16,213 bases of DNA. Source: Paracoccaceae bacterium. GTDB lineage: Bacteria > Pseudomonadota > Alphaproteobacteria > Rhodobacterales > Rhodobacteraceae. The stretch is from assembly GCA_020832725.1 (NCBI GenBank), contig JAFIEC010000360.1, positions 1 to 16,213 on the forward strand. The letters are read 5' to 3'. Both the position numbers and the translations under genes were made by a program. Each line of letters opens with the position of its first letter. Position 1 is the first letter of the stretch. The notes under the pieces are model-generated. The model did not search any database. It was not told where the DNA came from and saw only the letters and a list, made by a program, of their open reading frames with translations. This document shows, in pieces, positions 8,149 through 16,153 of the stretch.

Positions 8149-8191
8149 CCGCGCCGCTGGCGCCTTCCTATGACTGCCGCGCCGCTGGCGC
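8149..8191. repeat. Fifteen-base direct repeat, each copy a hairpin, around the phosphatase stop codon
   Basis: The sequence CCGCGCCGCTGGCGC occurs exactly at 8149-8163 and again at 8177-8191. Each copy contains a perfect five-base stem, GCGCC-GCT-GGCGC. The copy at 8177-8191 encodes the end of the phosphatase (APAAR) on the minus strand; the other lies just past its TAG stop (8168-8170). It may be a local duplication, a bipartite termination or mRNA-end structure, or a small dispersed repeat. There is no T-run after either hairpin. Confidence 0.6.
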
Positions 8192-9001
8192 GAGATACTC
8201 AAGCGCCGCCTCCAGCAATGCAGGGGATGCGGCCGCGACAACCTGCCCCCCGCCCGCAGCGCTGCCCCCGCGCCAGTCGGTCACCAGCCCGCCCGCCGCC
8301 TCGATCACGGCGATGGGCGCATGGATGTCATAGGGCTGCAAGCCTGCCTCCACCACCAGATCGATCTGCCCTGCGGCAAGAAGGGCATAGGCATAGCAAT
8401 CCATGCCATAGCGCGTCAGCCGGACAGCGCGAGACAGCCGGGCAAAGGCCGCGCCCTCGTCCGGCGTGCCGACCTCGGGGAAGGTGGTGAACAATGTCGC
8501 CCCGTCGAGACCCGACGCAGGCATCACCCCCAGCGGCTGCGCCCCACGGGGACCGACAAGCTGCGAGACGCCCAGCCCGCCCTCGAACCGCTCTCCGATA
8601 TGGGGCTGGTCGACGATGCCAAAGATGGGGCCGGACATGTCCGACACCGCCACCAGAACACCCCAGGTGGGCGTTCCGCTGATGAAGGCGCGCGTGCCGT
8701 CGATCGGGTCAAGCACCCAGGTCAGACCCGACAGCCCCTCCTTCGGGCCGAATTCCTCGCCCAGGATGCCGTCATCGGGCCGCCGGATGGCAAGGATATC
8801 CCGCATGGCGCGCTCTGCTCCGCGGTCAGCCTCTGTCACCGGGTCGAAACCTCCCGCGCGCTTGTTCTCGGCTGCCAGGCGCGGCCCCCGGAAATGCGGC
8901 AGGATCGCGACCCGCGCCGCATCCGCCAGCGCCCGCGCCGTATCGACCAGGGCTGAGGCCTCGGCAGAGCCGGGCCCGGGACGCACGCCGACCGTGCTCA
9001 C
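8168..9001 (-). CDS. Inositol monophosphatase family protein, probable histidinol-phosphatase (HisN-like)
   Basis: This encodes 277 residues. It is a magnesium-dependent phosphatase of the IMPase fold. Metal ligands are visible in order: Glu82/Glu83 in ILGEEFG, Asp98 and Asp101 in WVLDPIDGTRAFISG, and Asp225 in YDIHAPIAVIEAAGG. The DPVTEADRGAE segment and the RAFISGTPTWG continuation are closer to the HisN-type histidinol-phosphatases of actinobacteria and alphaproteobacteria than to classical inositol phosphatases. The substrate (histidinol phosphate, inositol phosphate or another sugar phosphate) cannot be settled by sight. The start is GTG 9001, which overlaps the stop of the upstream XRE regulator (GTGA), indicating coupled translation. 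The tail carries one copy of the 15-base hairpin repeat. Confidence 0.9.
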   Translation of the reverse strand: MSTVGVRPGPGSAEASALVDTARALADAARVAILPHFRGPRLAAENKRAGGFDPVTEADRGAERAMRDILAIRRPDDGILGEEFGPKEGLSGLTWVLDPIDGTRAFISGTPTWGVLVAVSDMSGPIFGIVDQPHIGERFEGGLGVSQLVGPRGAQPLGVMPASGLDGATLFTTFPEVGTPDEGAAFARLSRAVRLTRYGMDCYAYALLAAGQIDLVVEAGLQPYDIHAPIAVIEAAGGLVTDWRGGSAAGGGQVVAAASPALLEAALEYLAPAARQS

Positions 9002-9375
9002 GCGGCTTCTGTCAGCACCCGGGCAAGGTCGAACAGGCGTTTGCGCTGCGCCTCGGGGATCGCGTAATAGGTGCGCACCAGTTCCAGCGCCTCGCGGTCG
9101 TTGATCAGGTCGCCGGGCGCGCGGCCCGGGTCATCGCTGTCCGATTCGGAAAGACCCTCGAAGAAATAGGCCACCGGCACTTCCAGCGCGCATCCGATTT
9201 CCCACAGACGCGAAGCACTGACGCGGTTCATGCCAGTTTCGTATTTCTGGATCTGCTGAAACCGGATGCCCACCCTCTCGGCAAGCTGCTGTTGTGTCAT
9301 GCCTGCGAGCCAGCGCCGCTGCCGCAGCCTCTGGCCGACATGAACGTCGACGGGATGTTTCAAATTTTCCTCCAT
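8998..9375 (-). CDS. XRE family transcriptional regulator
   Basis: This encodes 125 residues. A helix-turn-helix of the Cro/C1 type spans about 13-72: VGQRLRQRRWLAGMTQQQLA, then ERVGIRFQQIQKYETGMNRV with its recognition helix, and the ASRLWEIGCALEVPVAYFFEG ending. This is the widespread alphaproteobacterial subgroup that includes PhrR-like regulators. An acidic linker (SESDSDDPG) and a C-terminal helical region (88-125: INDREALELVRTYY...) follow, with no recognisable ligand domain. ATG 9375 has GGAG nine bases upstream; a TTG six codons earlier (9393) is possible but weaker. The gene overlaps the phosphatase downstream and is divergent from the quinone oxidoreductase, so it may control either. 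The target is unknown. Confidence 0.9.
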   Translation of the reverse strand: MEENLKHPVDVHVGQRLRQRRWLAGMTQQQLAERVGIRFQQIQKYETGMNRVSASRLWEIGCALEVPVAYFFEGLSESDSDDPGRAPGDLINDREALELVRTYYAIPEAQRKRLFDLARVLTEAA

Positions 9376-9447
9376 GCCTGAATGCTCCGGCAAAGGCCGG
9401 CCCCGCGTTTTCCCAATCCGTCAAGTGCCGCAACGCAACCCGCCGGA

Positions 9448-9563
9448 GGTCGGTGGACCGGTGCGGGGGGTCAGGCTGCGCACTCGTACCACACTGGCCG
9501 ACTTCTATCGCTCCGGGAGAGTGTCGCACAACCCCGACTTGCGTAGGGGGTGCGCGATGCGCA
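9448..9563. promoter_or_regulatory. Inverted repeats in the divergent XRE / oxidoreductase intergenic region
   Basis: The 259-base gap between the two divergent genes holds two short dyads. GGTC 9448-9451 pairs with GACC 9456-9459 around GGTG, and TGCGC-GAT-GCGCA at 9551-9563 is a perfect five-base dyad. XRE proteins bind dyads of this size, so the second is a candidate operator, but short GC dyads arise by chance in such DNA. I found no convincing -35/-10 pair here: TTGACC 9583-9588 lacks a matching -10. Confidence 0.3.
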
Positions 9564-9634
9564 ACCGATTGCCGACGAGCCCTTGACCCGAATGGTCCAG
9601 CCGGGCACGCATCACTCAACACAGGAGGATCGCC

Positions 9635-10603
9635 ATGCGCTGTATTCTGGTCGACGAGCCGGGCAAACCGCCGCGCCTGGCCGAGGTCGAGCCCCCCCGC
9701 CCGGGGCCCGGAGAAGTGGCGCTGGAGATCAGGGCGACGGGGCTGAACTTTGCCGACCTGCTGATGGTGGCTGGCACCTATCAGGAAAAGCCGCCCCTGC
9801 CCTTTGTGCCCGGAATGGAGCTTTGCGGCGTGGTCACCGCCCTGGGAGAGGGCGTCAGGGAACCGGCCGTGGGCACGCGGGTGATCGTCTTCGCCGGTAA
9901 CGGCGGGCTTGCCGAGGCTGGCTGTTTTCCGGCAGCGCAATGCGTCTCCGTGCCCGATACGATGAGCGACGAGGTCGCCGCGGGCTTTGCCGTGGCCTAT
10001 GGCACGAGTCACGTGGCGCTGGCGCACCGGGCGAAATTGTCGCAGGGCGAGCGGCTGGTGGTGCTGGGCGCGGCCGGGGGCGTGGGCCTGACCGCAGTGG
10101 AACTGGGCCACGCGATGGGTGCCGAGGTGATCGCCTGTGCGCGCGGCACCGACAGGCTGAAGGCCGCCCGCACCGCAGGTGCGCATCACCTGATCGACAC
10201 GGACACCGCCGATCTGCGCGAGGCCATCCGCAGCCTTGGCGGGGCGGATGTGGTCTATGACCCCGTGGGAGGTGCGCAATTCACCGCAGCCCTGCGGGCC
10301 TGCAACCCAGAGGCGCGGTTGATCCCGATGGGATTCGCCAGCGGCGAGATCCCGCAGATCCCCGCCAACATCCTGCTGGTCAAGAACCTGACCGTGATCG
10401 GCCTCTACTGGGGCGGCTACATGCGTTTTGCGCCCCATGTCGTCCGCGACAGCCTCGAGACGCTCTTTGCCTGGCATGGCGAGGGGCGCCTGAAGCCGCA
10501 TATCAGCCACGTCCTTCCGCTGGAACAGGCGGTGACGGGCATGGAATTGCTGCGCAGCCGCAAGGCAACAGGCAAGGTTGTGATCACGATGCAGACAGGC
10601 TGA
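9635..10603 (+). CDS. NADPH:quinone oxidoreductase family protein (zinc-independent MDR)
   Basis: This encodes 322 residues. It is a medium-chain dehydrogenase/reductase of the quinone-oxidoreductase branch. The N-terminal GroES-like domain contains ATGLNFADLLMVAGTYQEKPPLPFVPGME, with NFAD in place of the zinc-binding Cys of alcohol dehydrogenases. The nucleotide-binding motif is VVLGAAGGVGLTAVELGHAMGAEVIA (AAGGVG at about 146-151), typical for NADPH. GGADVVYDPVGG and the C-terminal LPLEQAVTGMELLRSRKATGKVV also fit. Members reduce quinones or alpha,beta-unsaturated carbonyls; the physiological substrate is unknown. ATG 9635 has AGGAGGA upstream. It is transcribed divergently from the XRE regulator. 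Confidence 0.93.
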   Translation: MRCILVDEPGKPPRLAEVEPPRPGPGEVALEIRATGLNFADLLMVAGTYQEKPPLPFVPGMELCGVVTALGEGVREPAVGTRVIVFAGNGGLAEAGCFPAAQCVSVPDTMSDEVAAGFAVAYGTSHVALAHRAKLSQGERLVVLGAAGGVGLTAVELGHAMGAEVIACARGTDRLKAARTAGAHHLIDTDTADLREAIRSLGGADVVYDPVGGAQFTAALRACNPEARLIPMGFASGEIPQIPANILLVKNLTVIGLYWGGYMRFAPHVVRDSLETLFAWHGEGRLKPHISHVLPLEQAVTGMELLRSRKATGKVVITMQTG

Positions 10604-10657
10604 GCCGGACTGCCAGCACGCCGCACCTGCAAAGGCCTCTGTTGCGTAGAGTCGTGC

Positions 10658-10686
10658 TTGAAATCCGACAGCTTTCCTCCAATATT
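10658..10686 (+). promoter_or_regulatory. Probable sigma-70 promoter of the Bax-inhibitor-1 gene
   Basis: TTGAAA (10658-10663) and AATATT (10681-10686) are separated by exactly 17 bases. They match the consensus at five and four of six positions and lie in a noticeably AT-richer patch of this GC-rich window. The spacing to the ATG at 10753 leaves a leader of about 60 bases. It suggests that the membrane protein is transcribed apart from the oxidoreductase, although no terminator is visible after the latter. Confidence 0.55.
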
Positions 10687-10752
10687 CTGCCCATACTCTT
10701 CCCGGGCCTCCGGGGAGGCCGAACCGATAAACCTATTCGTCTGGAGAGAGAC

Positions 10753-11493
10753 ATGGCACAGTTCGAGACGGTCCGGCGCACCGGAGCCGGCGTCCGCACG
10801 GAGCAGATCGACGCGGGCCTTCGCGCCCACATGAACAAGGTCTACGGGCTGATGTCCGTGGGCATGCTGCTGACTGCAGGTGTCGCCTGGGGTGTGGGCA
10901 CCACGCCCGCCCTGCTCGCGATCTTCCGCGACCCGATCACTCTTGCGCCCAACATGCTGGGCTGGGTGGCGATGTTCGCTCCGCTGCTGATGGCCTTTGC
11001 CTTCGGCGCAATGATCAACCGCATCTCGGCGGCCGCCGCGCAGATGCTGTTCTACACCTTCGCCGCTGTCATGGGCCTGTCGATCTCGTGGATCTTCGTG
11101 GCCTTCACCGGCATCTCGATCGCCCAGACCTTTCTGGTGACATCGATCGCCTTTGCCGGCCTCAGCCTGTGGGGCTACACCACCAAGAAAGACCTGTCGG
11201 GATGGGGCACCTTCCTGATGATGGGGGTGATCGGCCTGATCGTGGCGATGATCATCAACATCTTCCTGCAATCGCCCGCGATCATGTTCGCGGTGTCGAT
11301 CCTGGGCGTGCTGATCTTTGCGGGGCTGACCGCCTACGACACGCAGGCGATCAAGGTGGAGTATCTGCAGCACGCCCACATGGGCGACCAGGAATGGCTC
11401 GAGAAGTCGGCAATCATGGGTGCGCTGCGGCTCTACCTCGACTTCATCAACATGTTCATGTTCCTGCTCCAGTTCCTCGGTCAGCGCGAGTAA
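10753..11493 (+). CDS. Bax inhibitor-1/YccA family membrane protein (YbhL-like)
   Basis: This encodes 246 residues of an inner-membrane protein with about seven hydrophobic helices. The N-terminus is soluble (AQFETVRRTGAGVRTEQIDAGL) and leads into the conserved RAHMNKVYGLMSVGMLLTAG. Family signatures are ISWIFVAF, SLWGYTTKKDLSGWGTFL, the GLTAYDTQAIK segment near the sixth helix, and the end GALRLYLDFINMFMFLLQFLG. The conserved aspartates thought to gate ion or proton flux in the family (in AYDTQ and LYLDF) are present. In bacteria these proteins are linked to calcium leak and to control of membrane proteolysis by FtsH (YccA), but this one's role is unproven. ATG 10753 has GGAGAG upstream. A strong terminator follows. 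Confidence 0.94.
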   Translation: MAQFETVRRTGAGVRTEQIDAGLRAHMNKVYGLMSVGMLLTAGVAWGVGTTPALLAIFRDPITLAPNMLGWVAMFAPLLMAFAFGAMINRISAAAAQMLFYTFAAVMGLSISWIFVAFTGISIAQTFLVTSIAFAGLSLWGYTTKKDLSGWGTFLMMGVIGLIVAMIINIFLQSPAIMFAVSILGVLIFAGLTAYDTQAIKVEYLQHAHMGDQEWLEKSAIMGALRLYLDFINMFMFLLQFLGQRE

Positions 11494-11519
11494 CCGGATA
11501 CAACAGGACACGACCTGCG

Positions 11520-11547
11520 AGGGGCCGGCAATGCGCGGGCCCCTTTT
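11520..11547 (+). terminator. Rho-independent terminator after the Bax-inhibitor-1 gene
   Basis: GGGGCC 11521-11526 pairs with GGCCCC 11538-11543 around an eleven-base loop. The stem is extended by A11520 with T11544 and is followed by a run of four T (11544-11547). It lies 27 bases after the stop codon. Confidence 0.8.
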
Positions 11548-11925
11548 CCATGCGAAACCAGCGCATGGGCCAGCGGCCCGGAACCCCCGGGGCAACGGTC
11601 CTGATCTGCGTTCCAGCCATGATCACAGAGTGTCTGTCAGCCGGCGCGACGCGATCCCCGGCGGCCCGGGCTGTATGCGCCCCTTCGGAGGTCTCGGGCC
11701 CAAAGCGGGCCCGCGCCCGGATGACACAGGCAAGGCGCGGCATCGGAACAACCGCGCGAAGGGCAATGGCCCTGCGGGGCGGATAGCGCGGAATCGCACC
11801 GGGAAACACGCGCCCCGCAAGACCAAGCGCGGCCTGCGCATGGGGCTGTCTCGCCACTGCCCCCGGATGTACAACGCACCCCTGATAAGCACCGCTGCCC
11901 TGTTGCAGAGGGCCCCGAAATGGAA
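11548..11925. other. Unexplained 378-base intergenic stretch
   Basis: This lies between two convergent terminators, so little transcription is expected across it. Open frames exist on both strands, as they do throughout this GC-rich DNA. None has a good ribosome-binding site, a recognisable motif or a compact protein-like composition, and the longer ones run through neighbouring terminators. I see no tRNA, no array and no clear promoter. It could be a decayed gene or hold a small RNA. Confidence 0.4.
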
Positions 11926-11953
11926 AGGGGCCGCACCGGCAGGTGCAGCCCCT
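11926..11953 (-). terminator. Rho-independent terminator of rpmG
   Basis: AGGGGCCGCACC (11926-11937) pairs over twelve bases with GGTGCAGCCCCT (11942-11953) around a four-base loop, with one T-G wobble. On the minus strand TTTCC follows. It starts about 22 bases past the rpmG stop codon. A small hairpin, GCCAC-GCTT-GTGGC, sits between the stop and the terminator. Confidence 0.8.
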
Positions 11954-11975
11954 GATCTTCGGCCACAAGCGTGGC

Positions 11976-12143
11976 TTACTTGATCTTGCCTTCCTTGTAA
12001 TCGACATGCTTGCGCACGACGGGGTCGTATTTGCGGACCACCATCTTCTCGGTCATGGTGCGCGCGTTCTTCTTGGTCACGTAGAAGTGGCCTGTGTCCG
12101 CCGTGGAATTGAGGCGGATCTTGATGGTGGTTGGCTTCGCCAT
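11976..12143 (-). CDS. rpmG: 50S ribosomal protein L33
   Basis: This short gene encodes 55 residues beginning MAKPTTIKIRLNSTADTGHF and continuing YVTKKNARTMTEKMVVRKYD, then PVVRKHVDYKEGKIK. This is the standard L33 of alphaproteobacteria, a basic component of the large ribosomal subunit near the E site. The form has no cysteines, so it is the zinc-free type. The start ATG 12143 has GGAG seven bases upstream, a perfect TTGACA box lies about 86 bases upstream, and a strong terminator follows the TAA stop. It stands alone as a single-gene unit between rnpB and the terminator. Confidence 0.97.
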   Translation of the reverse strand: MAKPTTIKIRLNSTADTGHFYVTKKNARTMTEKMVVRKYDPVVRKHVDYKEGKIK

Positions 12144-12205
12144 TCTGTTTCTCCGGGGCGGGGCCCCCGGAGGCTCGGGGGCGCATCTGCTGAATTTGTC
12201 GCTGC

Positions 12206-12234
12206 CTTCTGCCCGCAGCTGCGTGCGGTGTCAA
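12206..12234 (-). promoter_or_regulatory. Candidate promoter of rpmG
   Basis: Read on the minus strand, TTGACA (complement of 12229-12234) matches the -35 consensus at all six positions. A 17-base spacer leads to CAGAAG (12206-12211), which matches the -10 consensus at three positions. Rhodobacterales promoters often pair a strong -35 with a weak -10. It lies between the 3' end of rnpB and the rpmG start. Confidence 0.5.
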
Positions 12235-12257
12235 CCGCAAGGGGCCGGGCAGAATGG

Positions 12258-12663
12258 GGCGCGGAGGGTCTGTAAGCCGGATTCTGTCCGGAGGTTTCCC
12301 CCCTGGATGATCATTCCTCTTGTCGCCGCGTTGCCGCGGAGATCCTTGCTGCCAACCCGGGTCCCTGGGCTGAAGCGGCCTGCGGGCGGCCCGGAGGCCG
12401 GATCCGCGCGGAACCCCTATTCGGCATTGCTCCCGGTGGGGCTTGCCATGCCGGTCCGGTTACCCGTCCCGCGGTGGGCTCTTACCCCACCGTTTCACCC
12501 TTGCCCCCGGCCTTGTGAGCCCGTGGGGCGGTCTGTTCTCTGTGGCGCTTTCCCTCGGGTTGCCCCGGCCGGGCGTTACCCGGCACCGTTGCTTCATGGA
12601 GTCCGGACTTTCCTCACCGCCGGGCCTGCGCCCTGCCAGTGCGATCATCCAACCCTCCGCGCC
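12258..12663 (-). ncRNA. rnpB: RNase P RNA (bacterial class A)
   Basis: This is the catalytic RNA that removes 5' leaders from tRNA precursors. Conserved parts are visible on the minus strand. GAGGAAAGTCCGGACTCCA (complement of 12597-12615) is the 5' half of the P4 core region. AGGGTGAAACGGTGGGGTAAG with AGCCCACC (12473-12501) is the central conserved region. ACAGAATCCGGCTTACAG (12270-12287) is the 3' core. AATAGGGGTT is also present. The ends are defined by the terminal P1 helix: GGCGCGGAGGGT at the 5' end (complement of 12652-12663) pairs perfectly over twelve bases with ACCCTCCGCGCC at the 3' end (complement of 12258-12269). The length of about 406 nt is normal. Exact ends are inferred and could shift by some bases. 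Confidence 0.95.
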
Positions 12664-12668
12664 CTCCG

Positions 12669-12697
12669 CAGGTAAGGAGCGCGGGCTTCCGGGTCAA
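12669..12697 (-). promoter_or_regulatory. Probable promoter of rnpB
   Basis: On the minus strand TTGACC (complement of 12692-12697) is followed after exactly 17 bases by TACCTG (complement of 12669-12674). Transcription would then start near 12662, where the P1 helix independently places the 5' end of the RNA. The agreement of the two supports both. Confidence 0.6.
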
Positions 12698-12723
12698 GCG
12701 GCGAATGGGCGGGCCGGATCACC

Positions 12724-13488
12724 TCATCGCTGCGGCAACACCGGCCAGCAGGCAGCCAGAACCCGCGCAATGGCCACATCCCTTGCGTCCGGCGGGCCTG
12801 CGGCAAGGGGGCGAAAGCGCAGCCGAAAGGCCCGCAGCACTGCCTCGGGCCGGGGATCGGTGCCAAGCGCGGGATATCCGAATGCATGGGCGGCTGCGGC
12901 AAAGGCCTGCGCCCGTTTAACAGCGGGCAGCTGGCGGGCCCCGGCCTCGGCCTGCGCCACGGCCTGCGCGTCGGGCCAGACCGACAGGCCCAGCCGCGCC
13001 AGCCGCGCCCAGTCGAACCGCGCGCCGGGGTCGGCCTTGCGCCCGGGTGCTAGGTCGGAATGGGCGATCACCCGTTGCGGCGCAATCGCATGGCGGCCCA
13101 TGATGCGGGCCAGCAACGCCTCGAGCGCCCGCATCTGGGGCCCGGCAAAGGGCGACAGGCCGTCATTGTCGAGCTCCACCCCGATGGAGCGGGAATTGAC
13201 ATCCGACACGCCGCCCCAGGCACCGGCCCCGGCATGCCAGGCACGGGCCTCTTCGGGCACAAGCTGCCAGACCTGCCCCCCGGACCCGATCAGATAATGC
13301 GCCGAGACTTCCGCCATGGGGTCGCACAGCCGCGCCAGCGCCGCCTCTGCCGAGGCCATGGCGGTATGGTGCAGCACCACCATGTCGGGCAGCACCCCGC
13401 CGCGCCGCGCGCCCTGATTGGGCGAGGGATGTGCAATCACGGCCCCCGCCGCGCCGCCAGGACGGGAGAGGCCGGATCCTGACACCAC
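12724..13488 (-). CDS. N-acetylmuramoyl-L-alanine amidase (AmpD/AmiD-like, Amidase_2)
   Basis: This encodes 254 residues. The enzyme cleaves the bond between N-acetylmuramic acid and the stem peptide of peptidoglycan or its turnover products. The zinc ligands are in place: His40 in VVLHHTAM, His143 in VIAHSDLAPGRK and Asp153 in KADPGARFDW. The sequence begins with the usual HPSPNxGxRRG segment. After residue 160 there is an extra region of about 95 residues with a repeat-like helical character (LRAFRLRFRPLAAG), resembling the peptidoglycan-binding tail of AmiD; AmpD itself is shorter. No signal peptide or lipobox is visible, so a cytoplasmic recycling role is likely. The start is uncertain: GTG 13488 (used here) or an internal GTG 13440, neither with a good ribosome-binding site. 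It follows the excalibur lipoprotein after nine bases. Confidence 0.9.
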   Translation of the reverse strand: MVSGSGLSRPGGAAGAVIAHPSPNQGARRGGVLPDMVVLHHTAMASAEAALARLCDPMAEVSAHYLIGSGGQVWQLVPEEARAWHAGAGAWGGVSDVNSRSIGVELDNDGLSPFAGPQMRALEALLARIMGRHAIAPQRVIAHSDLAPGRKADPGARFDWARLARLGLSVWPDAQAVAQAEAGARQLPAVKRAQAFAAAAHAFGYPALGTDPRPEAVLRAFRLRFRPLAAGPPDARDVAIARVLAACWPVLPQR

Positions 13489-13497
13489 GCCCGCGCG

Positions 13498-14253
13498 TCA
13501 GCCCGCGCTGGCCGCAAGGCGGCGGAACGGCTCGGGCGACCAGCCGCAGGCAAAACCGTCGCCATCGGGATCAAGACCGAGCGGATCGCGCTCGGGCCCG
13601 CCCGCCTCGAGGAAGGCGGACTGCGCGTCATCGGGGCTGGCATAGCGGCGGCAGGCCACATTGGCATGGTCCTGCCCGAACAGCGCCAGGCGCCGAAAGC
13701 GGCGCTCGCCCACCGGATGCGATGTGGACAGGGCGAATTCGGCCACATTCACCCGGGTCTCGCGGCTGGGCACGGGGCGCACCTCGATGGGGATGGCACC
13801 TGCACGCTCTGCCTCGGCGCGGATCCGGGCTGCATCCGAGAAATCTCCGTCGGCCCCAAGCACGCCGCCACCGACGCTGGGCCGCAGCGTGCCATCATCA
13901 GCCAACGCGGCGGCAAGGCGCGTGTCGGCCTGCCGGTCGGGCGCGGGAGCGGGGGGGGTTGTTGCCGTGGCGGGCTGTCCCTCCACCGCAGCGACAATCG
14001 AGGCAGGAAGGGGCGCGACGCCAGAGACCGGGGCGGAGGACCCGCCACCCGCAGCCTGTACGGCTTCGGGCACGTTTGCCTCGGGCGCTCGCGCCACGAT
14101 CATGGCGGAACTCTCGGCGGGGGGACGGCGCTCGGTGGAGATGGTGCCAGGAGGTGCCAGCAGTCCGGTGCCAAGATGGGCTGCGGAATCCGGTATCTGG
14201 GGGGAGCAGCCTGCCACAAGGCCGACCGCGAAAAGCGGGAGAAGGATACGCAT
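13498..14253 (-). CDS. Lipoprotein with C-terminal excalibur calcium-binding domain
   Basis: This encodes 251 residues. The N-terminus MRILLPLFAVGLVAGC is a short lipoprotein signal peptide with the lipobox VAGC and the modified Cys16, so it should be anchored to a membrane on the periplasmic side. Residues of about 25-115 are a low-complexity Ala/Pro/Gly/Thr-rich linker, probably disordered. The C-terminus (about 205-245) is an excalibur domain: a first cysteine in VACRRYASPDDAQ, and then the EF-hand-like loop LDPDGDGFACGW with the second cysteine. ATG 14253 has GAGG six bases upstream. It lies downstream of gatA and directly upstream of an amidase, which suggests a cell-wall role. Function is otherwise unknown. 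Confidence 0.85.
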   Translation of the reverse strand: MRILLPLFAVGLVAGCSPQIPDSAAHLGTGLLAPPGTISTERRPPAESSAMIVARAPEANVPEAVQAAGGGSSAPVSGVAPLPASIVAAVEGQPATATTPPAPAPDRQADTRLAAALADDGTLRPSVGGGVLGADGDFSDAARIRAEAERAGAIPIEVRPVPSRETRVNVAEFALSTSHPVGERRFRRLALFGQDHANVACRRYASPDDAQSAFLEAGGPERDPLGLDPDGDGFACGWSPEPFRRLAASAG

Positions 14254-14270
14254 CGACTGCCTCGCACGAT

Positions 14271-14309
14271 CTGGTCGCTAACGCCCCTTTGCGGGGTCTG
14301 GCGGTTACG
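14271..14309 (-). terminator. Weak hairpin after gatA
   Basis: In the 56 bases between gatA and the lipoprotein gene, CCCC 14284-14287 and GGGG 14293-14296 form a short stem around TTTGC, inside an imperfect outer repeat (CGCTAACG and its partner GGCGGTTACG). On the minus strand no T-run follows, so termination is likely partial at best. Confidence 0.3.
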
Positions 14310-15812
<1,503 letters not shown>

Positions 15813-15816
15813 GATG

Positions 15817-16107
15817 TCACTCCACGACCTTGGGCACGGCAAAGAAACCCTCGCGCGCGTCGGGGGCGTTGGCGAGGATGCGCTCGGGATAGAAGCCATC
15901 GGTCACCGCGTCGGCGCGGCGCTTGAGGCGCATGGGCGTGACGCTGGTCATCGGCTCCACGCCCTCGACATCCACCTCGCCAAGCTGCTCCATGAAGGTC
16001 AGGATCGCGGACAATTCGCGCGCCAGTCCCGGCAATGCCTCCTCGGCCACCTCGATCCGGGCCAGATGGGCCACGCGCCGGGCCGTCTCGATATCGATCT
16101 CGGACAT
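15817..16107 (-). CDS. gatC: Glutamyl-tRNA(Gln)/aspartyl-tRNA(Asn) amidotransferase subunit C
   Basis: This encodes 96 residues, the normal length for GatC, the small subunit that wraps around GatA and GatB and stabilises the complex. Characteristic segments are IDIETARRVAHLARIEVAEE at the start, LSAILTFMEQLGEVDVEGVEPM in the middle, and LRADxVTDG-like ADAVTDGFYPERILANAPDAREGFF near the end, finishing VPKVVE. ATG 16107 has GGAGG seven bases upstream. In-frame codons upstream to 16182 are Pro/Arg-rich and not family-like. It is the first gene of the gatC-gatA unit on the minus strand, four bases before gatA. Confidence 0.96.
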   Translation of the reverse strand: MSEIDIETARRVAHLARIEVAEEALPGLARELSAILTFMEQLGEVDVEGVEPMTSVTPMRLKRRADAVTDGFYPERILANAPDAREGFFAVPKVVE

Positions 16108-16153
16108 TGACCTGCCTCCGTTCCGGGCCGGGCGCGGGGCCGGGCACGCGGGC

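Noticed and set aside
6046..8490. An 814-codon open frame on the plus strand
   Set aside because: It is antisense to the acyl-CoA ligase and runs across three minus-strand genes. Long antisense frames are expected in GC-rich DNA, and its composition (His/Arg/Gly-rich) matches no protein family.
9583..9611. TTGACC as a -35 box for the quinone oxidoreductase
   Set aside because: At 16-18 bases spacing the -10 candidates (such as CACGCA) match the consensus at only about one position.
11456..12007. A minus-strand frame of 183 codons in the gene-poor stretch
   Set aside because: It starts inside rpmG, passes through its terminator and runs into the end of the Bax-inhibitor gene; there is no ribosome-binding site.
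12094..12675. A plus-strand frame of 193 codons across the RNase P RNA
   Set aside because: It is antisense to rnpB. Such frames have often been mis-annotated as proteins because the RNA is conserved in sequence.
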